Shown in pieces: positions 1 through 6,953 of a DNA stretch of 16,986 nt; positions within the stretch are counted from its first letter, which is position 1, and the number at the start of each line of letters is the position of its first letter. Position numbers and translations under genes: made by a program. A model generated the notes under the pieces. It saw only the letters and a program-made list of their open reading frames with translations, searched no databases and was not told where the DNA came from. Location: NCBI GenBank assembly GCA_007120565.1, contig SKNK01000060.1, forward strand, positions 1 to 16,986, written 5' to 3'. The DNA comes from Nitriliruptoraceae bacterium. Its GTDB lineage: Bacteria > Actinomycetota > Nitriliruptoria > Nitriliruptorales > Nitriliruptoraceae.

Positions 1-12
1 ACCGGCCACGCC

Positions 13-1617
13 GTGTTGCCCGAGCCGCGGCCAGGATTGGACCTGTACGACACGACGCTCCGTGATGGGACCCAGCGTGAGGGCGTGACCCTCTCGGTCG
101 AGGACAAGCTCCGGGTCGCCAGCCGCATGGACGAGTTGGGCGTCGCCTACATCGAGGGCGGCTGGCCCGGCGCGAACCCGAAGGACACCGAGTTCTTTGC
201 CCGCGCAGCCGACGGGGACCTCCGCCTGTCGAACGCGACCCTGGTCGCCTTCGGCATGACCCGTGGTGCCCGGACCACGGCGGAGGACGACCCGCTGCTG
301 CAAGCGCTCGTCGACGCCAAGACCGACGTGATCTGCCTCGTTGGCAAGTCGTGGGGCTACCACGTCGACGAGGCGCTCGGTATCCCACGTGCCGACAACC
401 TCGCCATGGTGCGGGACTCCATCGAGCACCTGCGAGCCCAGGGACGCCGGGTCTTCTTCGACGCCGAGCACTTCTTCGACGGCTACGCCCGAGACAACGC
501 CTACGCCCTGGAGGTGGTCCGGACCGCCGCGGATGCCGGTGCCGAGTGTGTGGTGCTGTGTGACACCAACGGTGGCGCGATGCCCTGGGATGTCGCGGAC
601 ATCGTCCGGGGGCTGGTCGAGGACCTGCCGAGCCAGGTCGGACTGCACTTCCACGACGACGGTGGCTGCGCGGTCGCCAACTCGTTGTTGGGCCTGGAGG
701 TCGGCGCGACCCACGTGCAGGGGACGGCGAACGGCCTGGGGGAGCGGTGCGGCAACGCCAACCTGTTCACCATCATGGGCGACCTTCAGCTGAAGAAGGG
801 GTACCAACTGGTCCCCTCTGAGCGCATGGAGCGGCTCACCGAGATCAGCCACACGATCGCGGAGCTGTGTAACCAGACCACCCCGTCGATCGCGCCCTAC
901 GTCGGACACACGGCCTTCAGCCACAAGGCCGGTCTGCACGCCTCGGCCCTGGCCAAGGCCCCCGACATGTACAACCACATCGACCCCGCTGAGGTCGGCA
1001 ACCGTCAGCGGCTGGTCGTCAGCGAGCTCGCGGGCCGGAGCAACATCGTGTTGAAGGCCAAGGAGTTCGGCCTGGAGATCGATGACCAGCATGCCAGGGC
1101 TGTCCTCGACGAGGTGAAAGCTCGGGAGTCCGCCGGCTGGACCTACGAGGCTGCCGATGCCTCGTTCGAGCTGCTGCTACGTCGGTCCACCGGCCGACTC
1201 GTGGCAACCGACGAGCCCTTCCGGTCGTTGCACTACCGGGTGAACGTCTCCGGCGGGGACGGTGACGCTCTTCCGGGAGATGGCCCGGCGGAGGCCATCC
1301 TCGCCGTCGAGGTCGGCGGAGAGCGCAAGCTCGGGGCCGGAGAAGGCAACGGCCCGGTCGACGCGCTCGACCACGCCTTCCGCAACGCCGTCAACGGCAC
1401 CTGGCCGCAGCTCGATGCGATCCACCTCTCCGACTACAAGGTGCGCATCCTCGAGGCCACCGCCGGGACCGATGCGACCACGCGGGTGCTCGTCTCCTCG
1501 ACCGACGGAAGTGGTGTCTGGGACACGGTCGGGGTCCATCCCAACATCGTCGAGGCCTCTTGGCTGGCTCTGTCCGATGCCTACACCCACGCGATCCTTC
1601 GCGAGGGCTGGCGGTAG
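13..1617 (+). CDS. cimA: (R)-citramalate synthase
   Basis: This enzyme condenses pyruvate with acetyl-CoA to (R)-citramalate, the first step of the threonine-independent route to 2-oxobutanoate and isoleucine, in the cytoplasm. The 534-residue product has the HMGL/DRE-TIM barrel first, with YDTTLRDGTQREG at residues 12-24, the metal-binding LHFHDD at 211-216 and GLGERCGNANL at 241-251. From about residue 395 on there is a LeuA-type allosteric domain, where the end product is expected to bind. The YDTTLRDG opening and the divergence from LeuA in the barrel favour CimA over 2-isopropylmalate synthase; homocitrate synthase is less likely. The GTG at 13 has no visible ribosome binding site, and the frame stays open to the left edge, so the true start may lie upstream of the window. 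It is followed by an FAH-family gene, as in other Actinobacteria. Confidence 0.9.
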   Translation: MLPEPRPGLDLYDTTLRDGTQREGVTLSVEDKLRVASRMDELGVAYIEGGWPGANPKDTEFFARAADGDLRLSNATLVAFGMTRGARTTAEDDPLLQALVDAKTDVICLVGKSWGYHVDEALGIPRADNLAMVRDSIEHLRAQGRRVFFDAEHFFDGYARDNAYALEVVRTAADAGAECVVLCDTNGGAMPWDVADIVRGLVEDLPSQVGLHFHDDGGCAVANSLLGLEVGATHVQGTANGLGERCGNANLFTIMGDLQLKKGYQLVPSERMERLTEISHTIAELCNQTTPSIAPYVGHTAFSHKAGLHASALAKAPDMYNHIDPAEVGNRQRLVVSELAGRSNIVLKAKEFGLEIDDQHARAVLDEVKARESAGWTYEAADASFELLLRRSTGRLVATDEPFRSLHYRVNVSGGDGDALPGDGPAEAILAVEVGGERKLGAGEGNGPVDALDHAFRNAVNGTWPQLDAIHLSDYKVRILEATAGTDATTRVLVSSTDGSGVWDTVGVHPNIVEASWLALSDAYTHAILREGWR

Positions 1618-1644
1618 CGGGCTCAGGATCCTGTGCAGGCTGAC

Positions 1645-1671
1645 TAGCGTGCCGACCCTACGACCACGAGG
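1645..1671 (+). promoter_or_regulatory. Candidate -10 box and ribosome binding site for the FAH-family gene
   Basis: TAGCGT at 1645-1650 fits the TANNNT actinobacterial -10 pattern; no convincing -35 hexamer is seen 16-18 bases upstream. GAGG at 1668-1671 touches the ATG at 1672 but is 6 bases from the GTG at 1678, so the GTG is the preferred start. The same box and spacing recur upstream of the DUF368 gene. Confidence 0.45.
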
Positions 1672-1677
1672 ATGGCT

Positions 1678-2499
1678 GTGAGCGCCGAGGTAGCCCGTTT
1701 CGTCCGAGTCCTACACGACGGCCAACCCCGCTACGGGGTGCTCGATGGTGCCGAGGTGGCGCTGATCGAGCCGCATCCCTTCGCGCCGCACCGGCCGACC
1801 GGGGACCGCCTCCCGGTCCAGGGCCTACGTCTGCTTGCGCCCGTGATCCCCTCGAAGGTGCTGTGCGTCGGGAAGAACTACGCGGCGCACGCGGCGGAGA
1901 TGGGTGGCGAGGTGCCGACCGAACCCCTGTTCTTCCTCAAGCCGTCGTCCAGCGTGATCGGGCCGGGGGAGCCGATCCGCCTCCCGCTGGACATGTCCAA
2001 CGAGATCCACCACGAGGCCGAGTTGGCGGTGGTGATCGGCGCCCTGTTGCACCGCGTTTCCCCCGAGGAGGCCAAGGCCGGCATCTTCGGGTACACGGCG
2101 GCGAACGACGTCAGCGCCCGCGACCTGCAACGCTCCGAGGAGCAGTGGTTCGGGGCGAAGGGGTTCGACTCGTTCTGTCCCCTCGGCCCCGCGATCGCGG
2201 TAGGGCTCGACGCCACCGAGTTGTCGGTGCGTTGCCTGGTCGATGGCGAGGTTCGGCAGGACGGATCGACCGCGGACCTGGTGGTCGACATCCCGACCCT
2301 GGTCAGCCGGATGTCGCAGGTGATGACTCTGCTGCCCAGCGACGTGATCCTCACGGGGACGCCCGCCGGTGTGGGGCCGATCAACCCGGGACAGATCGTG
2401 CGGGTCGAGATCGACGGCATCGGCGTGCTGGAGAACCCCGTCGTGGACCGAAACGCCGCCGCGCCACCTACCGAGCGTCCCAACGGGCAGGGCTCCTGA
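1678..2499 (+). CDS. Fumarylacetoacetate hydrolase (FAH) family protein
   Basis: This is a cytoplasmic, metal-dependent enzyme of the FAH superfamily, whose members hydrolyse acylpyruvates, decarboxylate oxaloacetate or isomerise 2-hydroxyhepta-2,4-diene-1,7-dioate. The exact substrate cannot be read from the sequence. Visible family motifs, counted from the GTG at 1678, are GKNYAAHAAEMG from residue 65, the metal-binding HHEAEL at 111-116, an ANDVSARDLQ segment, GAKGFDSFCPLGP, and TGTPAGVGP near the end. The length of about 273 residues is normal for a two-part (lid plus core) family member. The start at 1678 is chosen over the ATG at 1672 because of ribosome-binding-site spacing. The gene lies 60 bases after cimA and converges on tspO. 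In other Actinobacteria an FAH gene often precedes gltX; here tspO and purB intervene. Confidence 0.85.
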   Translation: MSAEVARFVRVLHDGQPRYGVLDGAEVALIEPHPFAPHRPTGDRLPVQGLRLLAPVIPSKVLCVGKNYAAHAAEMGGEVPTEPLFFLKPSSSVIGPGEPIRLPLDMSNEIHHEAELAVVIGALLHRVSPEEAKAGIFGYTAANDVSARDLQRSEEQWFGAKGFDSFCPLGPAIAVGLDATELSVRCLVDGEVRQDGSTADLVVDIPTLVSRMSQVMTLLPSDVILTGTPAGVGPINPGQIVRVEIDGIGVLENPVVDRNAAAPPTERPNGQGS

Positions 2500-2501
2500 C
2501 C

Positions 2502-2535
2502 CCGCCGCCAGGTCGCGAGCTCTAGTTGGCGGCGG
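2502..2535. terminator. Bidirectional hairpin between the FAH gene and tspO
   Basis: CCGCCGCCA (2502-2510) is perfectly complementary to TGGCGGCGG (2527-2535), giving a 9-bp GC-rich stem with a 16-base loop. It sits between two convergent genes and overlaps the last codons of tspO. There is no U-tract, which is usual for actinobacterial terminators. Termination on either strand is inferred from position only. Confidence 0.45.
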
Positions 2536-3025
2536 CGATCGCCACGTTGAGTGCGGTCGCGTAGACGATCCACAACAGGTAGGGGACCAGCAACCACGCG
2601 GCGAGCCGAACCTGATGGCGGACGAAGCTGATGATCGTGGCTCCGACCAACCCGACGAGCACCACGATCACCGCAACCGCAGGCCCGTAGGCCTCCACAC
2701 CGAAGAAGACCCCGGGCCAGATCGCGTTCACCACCAACTGGAGCATCCAGAGGGCGAGGGGCCCCCGCCACGCCTCCCGGCCGGTCGACCTCCAGACGAG
2801 CCAACCTGCGAGCCCGATCAGCACGTACAGCACCGGCCACACGACCCCGAACGCCCAGGACGGCGGAGCCCACGCGGGACGATCGAGCTGCAGGTAGCGG
2901 CCGCTCACATCACTGCCCTGGAGGAGGTTGCCGACGATCCCGGCGGCGAGCGCCACGACCAGGAACACCAGCAGCATCACGGCCTGGCGCTTGACGGTCG
3001 GGGTCGTGCTACCTGTCGCTGCCAC
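2522..3025 (-). CDS. tspO: TspO/MBR family integral membrane protein
   Basis: TspO proteins are five-helix membrane proteins that bind tetrapyrroles and are linked to porphyrin handling and stress signalling; the bacterial role is still debated. The product has five hydrophobic segments and the family's tryptophan/proline-rich signature: RPAWAPPSWAFGVVWPVLY after helix 1, QLVVNAIWPGVFFG in the middle, and LLVPYLLWIVYATALN at the C-terminus. The start is taken at the GTG at 3025 (167 residues, the usual family size), because GGAGG (complement of 3033-3037) lies 7 bases upstream. Longer in-frame starts, up to 3136, would add a hydrophilic, low-complexity N-terminus and run into the purB leader. 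The gene is divergent from purB and convergent with the FAH gene, so it is probably monocistronic. Confidence 0.9.
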   Translation of the reverse strand: MAATGSTTPTVKRQAVMLLVFLVVALAAGIVGNLLQGSDVSGRYLQLDRPAWAPPSWAFGVVWPVLYVLIGLAGWLVWRSTGREAWRGPLALWMLQLVVNAIWPGVFFGVEAYGPAVAVIVVLVGLVGATIISFVRHQVRLAAWLLVPYLLWIVYATALNVAIAAAN

Positions 3026-3032
3026 CTTCGAT

Positions 3033-3056
3033 CCTCCGGGACGTCCGGAGACCGTA
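3033..3056 (-). promoter_or_regulatory. Candidate tspO -10 box and ribosome binding site
   Basis: On the - strand TACGGT (complement of 3051-3056) is a TANNNT -10 candidate 25 bases before the GTG start. GGAGG (complement of 3033-3037) is the ribosome binding site. No clear -35 is seen. Confidence 0.35.
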
Positions 3057-3101
3057 CCGAGCGATGGAGATGCTGCTCTCGGTGCTGACTCGCTCGCGGA
3101 C

Positions 3102-3136
3102 GTCCACTGTGGAAGGATGGCCGTGGACCTTCCCAC
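3102..3136 (+). promoter_or_regulatory. Competing stem-loops in the purB leader
   Basis: GTCCAC (3102-3107) can pair with GTGGAC (3123-3128). GTGGAAGG (3109-3116) can pair with CCTTCCCAC (3128-3136) with one bulged base. The two helices interleave, so they compete unless they form a pseudoknot. They end 8 bases before the purB ribosome binding site. A regulatory role is inference; no known purine riboswitch core was recognised. Confidence 0.25.
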
Positions 3137-3157
3137 TCCCAGCTAGGAGCGCCGAGC

Positions 3158-4579
3158 GTGTCGATCCCCAACGTCCTGGCCGCTCGGTACGCGACGCCGG
3201 CGATGGTCGAGCTGTGGTCTCTCGAGGGCAAGGTCGTCCTGGAACGGCGCTTGTGGCTCGCGGTACTGGAAGCGCAACGGGACCTCGGGATCGAGATCCC
3301 CGAAGGGGTCATCGAGGCGTACGAGAAGGTGGTGGACGAGGTCGACCTGGCGTCGATCGACGCCCGCGAGCGGGTCACCCGCCACGACGTCAAAGCCCGG
3401 ATCGAGGAGTTCTCCGCCCTCGCAGGTCACGAGCACATCCACAAGGGGATGACCTCCCGCGACCTCACCGAGAACGTCGAGCAGTTGCAGATCCGACGCT
3501 CGCTCGAACTGGTCCGTGATCGTTGCATCGCTGCCCTCGCCCTCCTGGCCGACCGAGCCGCAGAGCATGCCGACACGGTGCTGGCCGGTCGCTCGCACAA
3601 CGTCCCGGCGCAAGCCACCACCCTCGGCAAGCGCTTCGCCAACGCCGGCGAGGAACTCCTGCAGGCGCTTGGCCGGCTCGACGATCTGCTGGCCCGCTAC
3701 CCGCTGCGCGGGATCAAGGGTCCGGTCGGAACCCAGCAGGACCTGCTCGACCTGTTCGACGGCGACCGCGCGAAGGTCGAACAGCTCGAGGCTCGGATCG
3801 CGGACCACCTCGGCTTCTCTGCGCGTCTGGCTTCCGTCGGCCAGGTCTACCCGCGCTCCCTCGACCTCGACGTGGTTGCGGCGTTGGTGCAGGTCGCTTC
3901 CGGGCCGTCGTCGCTGGCGACCACCCTGCGGCTGATGGCGGGCCAGGAGCTGGCGACCGAGGGGTTCGCTCCGGGACAGGTCGGCTCCTCGGCGATGCCG
4001 CACAAGATGAACTCTCGTTCCTGCGAGCGGGTGACCGGCCTCAAGCACGTGCTGGGCGGTCACCTCGCGATGGTGACCGCCCTCGCCGGCGACCAGTGGA
4101 ACGAAGGCGACGTGGCCTGTTCGGTGGTGCGGCGGGTCGCGCTTCCGGATGCCTTCCTCGCGCTCGACGGACTGTTCGAGACCTTCCTCACGGTCCTGGT
4201 CGACTTCGGTGCCTACCCCGCGGTCATCGAGCGCGAGCTCGCTCGCTACCTGCCGTTCCTCGGGACGACCAAGGTGCTGGTGGCCGCCGTGCGAGCCGGG
4301 GTCGGCCGGGAGGTGGCCCACGAGGCCATCAAAGAGCACGCGGTCGCGGTCGCCTTGGAGATGCGTGAGTCGGGCCGGGAGGACAACGACCTGCTCGACC
4401 GGTTGGCCGCCGACGACCGGATCCCACTCGACCGCGCGGCGCTCGCCCAGGCCTTCGGCGATCCACGGTCGTTCGTCGGGACCGCCGCCGAGCAGGTCGA
4501 AGGGTTCACCGAGCGGGTGGCGACCATCGTGTCGCGCCACCCCGACGCGGCCGCCTACCGTCCCGGTGCGATCCGCTGA
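3158..4579 (+). CDS. purB: Adenylosuccinate lyase
   Basis: This cytoplasmic homotetrameric enzyme of the fumarase/aspartase superfamily acts twice in purine synthesis. It splits SAICAR to AICAR and adenylosuccinate to AMP, releasing fumarate each time. The 473-residue product carries the superfamily signature GSSAMPHKMNS from residue 276, with the flexible catalytic loop, plus an early TRHDVKARIEEF segment and HKGMTSRDLTEN, both typical of PurB. The length and the KMNSRSCERV continuation match the actinobacterial/mycobacterial PurB type. The GTG start at 3158 is supported by AGGAG at 3145-3149, 8 bases upstream. The gene is divergent from tspO across 132 bases. The next gene, gltX, starts 83 bases downstream on the same strand, with no obvious hairpin between, so some co-transcription is possible. 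Confidence 0.96.
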   Translation: MSIPNVLAARYATPAMVELWSLEGKVVLERRLWLAVLEAQRDLGIEIPEGVIEAYEKVVDEVDLASIDARERVTRHDVKARIEEFSALAGHEHIHKGMTSRDLTENVEQLQIRRSLELVRDRCIAALALLADRAAEHADTVLAGRSHNVPAQATTLGKRFANAGEELLQALGRLDDLLARYPLRGIKGPVGTQQDLLDLFDGDRAKVEQLEARIADHLGFSARLASVGQVYPRSLDLDVVAALVQVASGPSSLATTLRLMAGQELATEGFAPGQVGSSAMPHKMNSRSCERVTGLKHVLGGHLAMVTALAGDQWNEGDVACSVVRRVALPDAFLALDGLFETFLTVLVDFGAYPAVIERELARYLPFLGTTKVLVAAVRAGVGREVAHEAIKEHAVAVALEMRESGREDNDLLDRLAADDRIPLDRAALAQAFGDPRSFVGTAAEQVEGFTERVATIVSRHPDAAAYRPGAIR

Positions 4580-4662
4580 CCACGATCGCGTCGACCGTCA
4601 TGGCGTCGACCAGCGGCGCTGACCTGCATCACCTATCCGTCCTACCTCGAGGTAGCTGAGCT

Positions 4663-6261
4663 GTGAGCATCCCCCTCTCGTCCACCCCCGGCGCCGATCC
4701 GCGGGTCCGCTTCTGCCCAGCGCCGTCCGGCTGGCTCCACGTCGGCAGCGTCCGTGCAGCGCTCTACAACGTGCTCCACGCTCGCCACCACGGCGGGACC
4801 TTCGTCTTCCGCATCGAGGACACCGACGCCACGCGGGCCACCGAGGACTCGATGCGCTCGATGATGGAGGCGCTGCACTGGATCGGTCTGGACTGGGACG
4901 AGGGACCGGAACCGGGCGGCAGCTCACGCGGCCCCTACGGCCCGTACCGACAGTCGGAACGCAAGGCCCTCTACGCCGAGGTAGCCGCGCGGCTCGAGGC
5001 CAGCGGCGCGACCTACCGGGACTATCGCACCAGCGAGGAGCTCGAGGCGTGGCGCGAGCAGCAACGAGCAGGGACGGGCGAGGGCCCGCCGGTCGTCAAG
5101 GCGTCGACCTTCGAGCACACCACGGAGGAGATCGAGCGCTTCGCAGCCGAGGGGCGTACCGCCAGCCTCCGTCTCCGCACGCCCGAGTCCGGCTCGATCA
5201 CCGTCACGGACCTCGTGCGTGGCGACGTGACCTGGGACTGGAGCCAGATCTCCGACCCGGTGATCCAACGGTCGGACGGATCGGCGACCTACCCCCTGGC
5301 CAACTCCGTCGACGACCTGGCGCAGGGCATCACGATCATCTGCCGTGGCGAGGACCTGCTCTCGGTGACGCCGAGGCAGGTGCGGCTGCACGAGTTGCTG
5401 CTCGCGGACGGGTTGCTCGACGAGGCGTTGGCGGCGGTGGGGTTCCCGGCACGCGATCCGTCGTGGGGAGCGCCGTCGGCCTTCGCGCACCTGCCGATGG
5501 TGGTGGGTATGGATCGCAAGAAGCTGTCCAAGCGGCACGGTTCGGTGTCGATCCAGGAGTTCCGTCGACAGGGCTTCCTTCCCGCGACGCTGCGCAACTA
5601 CCTGTCCCTGCTCGGCTGGGCGCCGAAGGACGGTCGCGAGCGGCTGGACGATGCTGACCTGATCGCGGAGTTCGACCTCTCGGCGGTGGGTCGTTCTGCG
5701 GCGGCGTTCGACGTCGACAAGCTCACCGCGTTCAACGGCGAGCGCATCCGTGAGCTCCCTGCCGACGAGCTGACCGAACTGTTGCTGCCCTACCTGGACG
5801 GCACGGAGGGCGAAGAAGCCCTGATCGAGCAGCCGATCACCGACGGCCAGCGCGCGATCGTCTCCGGACTCGTCCCGCTGATCCAGGAGCGGATGCAGCG
5901 GCTCGACGAGGTCGAGCGCTACGCGCCGGCCTTCCTGCAGGACGAGGTCGAGCTCGACGAGGACAGCGTCGCCAAGGTGTTCACCAAGAAGGGTGCCCCC
6001 GAAGCGATCGAGGCAACGATCGAGCTGCTCGCCGACGTCGAGTGGACCATCGAGGCGATCGAAGCGGGCCTGCGCGAGCTCCCGGAGGAGCTGGGGATCG
6101 GTTTCGGCAAGGTCGCGCAGCCCGTCAGGGTCGCGGCAACCGGCTCGTCGGTCAGTCCACCGCTGTTCGAGTCGCTGGAGCTGCTCGGACGGGAGACCAG
6201 TATCGCGCGTCTGAAGGCCGCTCTGCCGGTCGCCCGCGCCGCGCAGCCTGACACCGACTGA
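4663..6261 (+). CDS. gltX: Glutamyl-tRNA synthetase
   Basis: This class I aminoacyl-tRNA synthetase attaches glutamate to tRNA-Glu. In bacteria without GlnRS it also mischarges tRNA-Gln for later amidation by GatCAB. The 532-residue product has the HIGH-type motif HVGS at residues 26-29, FRIEDTDATRATEDS in the Rossmann fold, RGEDLLSVTPRQ, and the KMSKS-type loop KLSKR at 287-291, followed by the helical anticodon-binding domain. It is somewhat longer than the common 470-500 residues, partly from a short extension before the HIGH region. The GTG at 4663 is preferred because GAGGT at 4649-4653 lies 9 bases upstream. Both potential substrates, tRNA-Gln and tRNA-Glu, are encoded immediately downstream, which suits a non-discriminating enzyme; this is inference. 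Confidence 0.96.
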   Translation: MSIPLSSTPGADPRVRFCPAPSGWLHVGSVRAALYNVLHARHHGGTFVFRIEDTDATRATEDSMRSMMEALHWIGLDWDEGPEPGGSSRGPYGPYRQSERKALYAEVAARLEASGATYRDYRTSEELEAWREQQRAGTGEGPPVVKASTFEHTTEEIERFAAEGRTASLRLRTPESGSITVTDLVRGDVTWDWSQISDPVIQRSDGSATYPLANSVDDLAQGITIICRGEDLLSVTPRQVRLHELLLADGLLDEALAAVGFPARDPSWGAPSAFAHLPMVVGMDRKKLSKRHGSVSIQEFRRQGFLPATLRNYLSLLGWAPKDGRERLDDADLIAEFDLSAVGRSAAAFDVDKLTAFNGERIRELPADELTELLLPYLDGTEGEEALIEQPITDGQRAIVSGLVPLIQERMQRLDEVERYAPAFLQDEVELDEDSVAKVFTKKGAPEAIEATIELLADVEWTIEAIEAGLRELPEELGIGFGKVAQPVRVAATGSSVSPPLFESLELLGRETSIARLKAALPVARAAQPDTD

Positions 6262-6264
6262 AGG

Positions 6265-6344
6265 CGGCCTCCGCGGTCGTCACGCTGGAGGTCGGCCCGT
6301 CGTAGGGCGCGCGCCCGTCGGCCGGGCTTTGCACCCGACCGGCC
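6265..6344 (+). terminator. Cluster of GC-rich hairpins after gltX
   Basis: Three structures follow the gltX stop. CGGCCTCC (6265-6272) pairs with GGAGGTCG (6287-6294). GGGCGCGCGCCC at 6305-6316 is a perfect palindrome. GGCCGG (6320-6325) pairs with CCGGCC (6339-6344), or alternatively GTCGG (6317-6321) with CCGAC (6335-6339). None has a U-tract. They are placed to separate gltX from the tRNA genes. The last one overlaps the proposed tRNA-Gln promoter. Confidence 0.4.
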
Positions 6345-6357
6345 CCCCACGTACCCT
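6329..6357 (+). promoter_or_regulatory. Candidate promoter for tRNA-Gln
   Basis: TTGCAC (6329-6334) and TACCCT (6352-6357) are separated by 17 bases, an ideal spacing, with a TANNNT -10 box. This would give a start near 6364 and a pre-tRNA leader of about 100 bases. Confidence 0.5.
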
Positions 6358-6462
6358 TCGCTCCGCGGATCGGCCCGACTGTCGAACGCGTCTTGCGATC
6401 GCCCGGAACGAGGTGGGGCTGGTCCAACACGCGCGCGCCACGAGGAGCGGTCCGCCACCCGA

Positions 6463-6534
6463 TCGGGGGTGGTGTAATCGGTAACACGGCTGGTTCTGGT
6501 CCAGTTATTGAGGGTTCGAGTCCTTCCCCCCGAG
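6463..6534 (+). tRNA. tRNA-Gln, anticodon CTG
   Basis: A full cloverleaf folds over 72 bases. The acceptor TCGGGGG (6463-6469) pairs with CCCCCGA (6527-6533), with discriminator G6534. The anticodon stem is GCTGG/CCAGT, with loop TTCTGGT and anticodon CTG at 6496-6498. The T arm is GAGGG-TTCGAGT-CCTTC. The CCA end is not encoded. This tRNA reads CAG, the expected dominant glutamine codon in a GC-rich genome. It lies about 200 bases after gltX and 95 bases before tRNA-Glu. Confidence 0.95.
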
Positions 6535-6536
6535 CT

Positions 6537-6568
6537 GGTCGAACGGACGCGCGAGCGCCGGTTCGACC
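6537..6568 (+). terminator. Long hairpin between the two tRNA genes
   Basis: GGTCGAAC (6537-6544) is the exact inverse complement of GTTCGACC (6561-6568). Inner G-C pairs (6545-6546 with 6558-6559, 6548-6550 with 6555-6557) extend it through small bulges. It begins 3 bases after the tRNA-Gln end and could serve as terminator or as a 3'-processing signal. Its right arm contains the -35 hexamer proposed for tRNA-Glu. Confidence 0.45.
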
Positions 6569-6591
6569 TGGTGACTGACCTCGGTTAGTCT
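6563..6591 (+). promoter_or_regulatory. Candidate promoter for tRNA-Glu
   Basis: TCGACC (6563-6568) and TAGTCT (6586-6591) are separated by 17 bases. The -35 matches TTGACA at 4 of 6 positions and the -10 fits TANNNT. Transcription would begin near 6598, about 32 bases before the mature tRNA. Confidence 0.5.
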
Positions 6592-6629
6592 CCGGCGCTC
6601 GTAGGTAGTGCATGCGAGACCACCAACAC

Positions 6630-6703
6630 GGCCCCGTCGTCTAGCTGGCCTAGGACGCTGCCCTCTCAAGGCAGAAACGGGAGTTCAAATCTCCTCGGGG
6701 CTA
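6630..6703 (+). tRNA. tRNA-Glu, anticodon CTC
   Basis: A 74-base cloverleaf is visible. The acceptor GGCCCCG (6630-6636) pairs with CGGGGCT (6696-6702), with a G-U first pair and discriminator A6703. The D stem is GTC/GAC. The anticodon stem is CTGCC/GGCAG, with loop CTCTCAA and anticodon CTC at 6665-6667. The T arm is GGGAG-TTCAAAT-CTCCT. CCA is not encoded. It decodes GAG and is a direct substrate of the GltX encoded upstream. The exact 5' end could shift by one base because of the weak first pair. Confidence 0.95.
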
Positions 6704-6728
6704 CAGCGGTTCCTCGTACAACACCTCT

Positions 6729-6763
6729 CAGAGGCTCCCGGTCGAAGCGGCCGGGAGCCTCTG
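6729..6763. terminator. Perfect 13-bp hairpin closing the tRNA cluster
   Basis: CAGAGGCTCCCGG (6729-6741) pairs perfectly with CCGGGAGCCTCTG (6751-6763) around a 9-base loop. It starts 25 bases after tRNA-Glu and lies between convergent transcription units (tRNAs on +, ligase on -), so it may stop transcription from both sides. No U-tract follows. The remaining bases to 6953 show no supported gene. Confidence 0.65.
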
Positions 6764-6953
6764 CTGTGAGCGAACCAGCGTGGGCAGCGGGCAGATGCGG
6801 TGCGTAGCGCCGGAGCGTCTCCATGGCGTACGCGATCCGGTCCACCACGTGGACGCTGCTCGGCGGCGATACCGACCACAGCTCCAGACCCTCGCAAGGC
6901 TGCCAGCGCGGTGCGACACCGATCGCCGTGGGAGACGACCCGTCCACGGCCGG

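Noticed and set aside
3143..4540. A 465-codon open frame on the - strand opposite purB
   Set aside because: It is antisense to an unambiguous purB. Long antisense frames are expected in high-GC genes because of strong third-position bias, and its translation shows no recognisable domain.
6305..6316. GGGCGCGCGCCC as a protein-binding palindrome
   Set aside because: It is low-complexity GC sequence in a hairpin cluster after gltX; short GC palindromes are frequent at this base composition.
6666..6947. A 93-codon - strand frame just after the ligase gene
   Set aside because: Its third-position GC is fairly high in the first 59 codons, but it has no ribosome binding site, reads through the perfect terminator hairpin and antisense to tRNA-Glu, and resembles no known family. 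It might be a remnant at a rearrangement junction.
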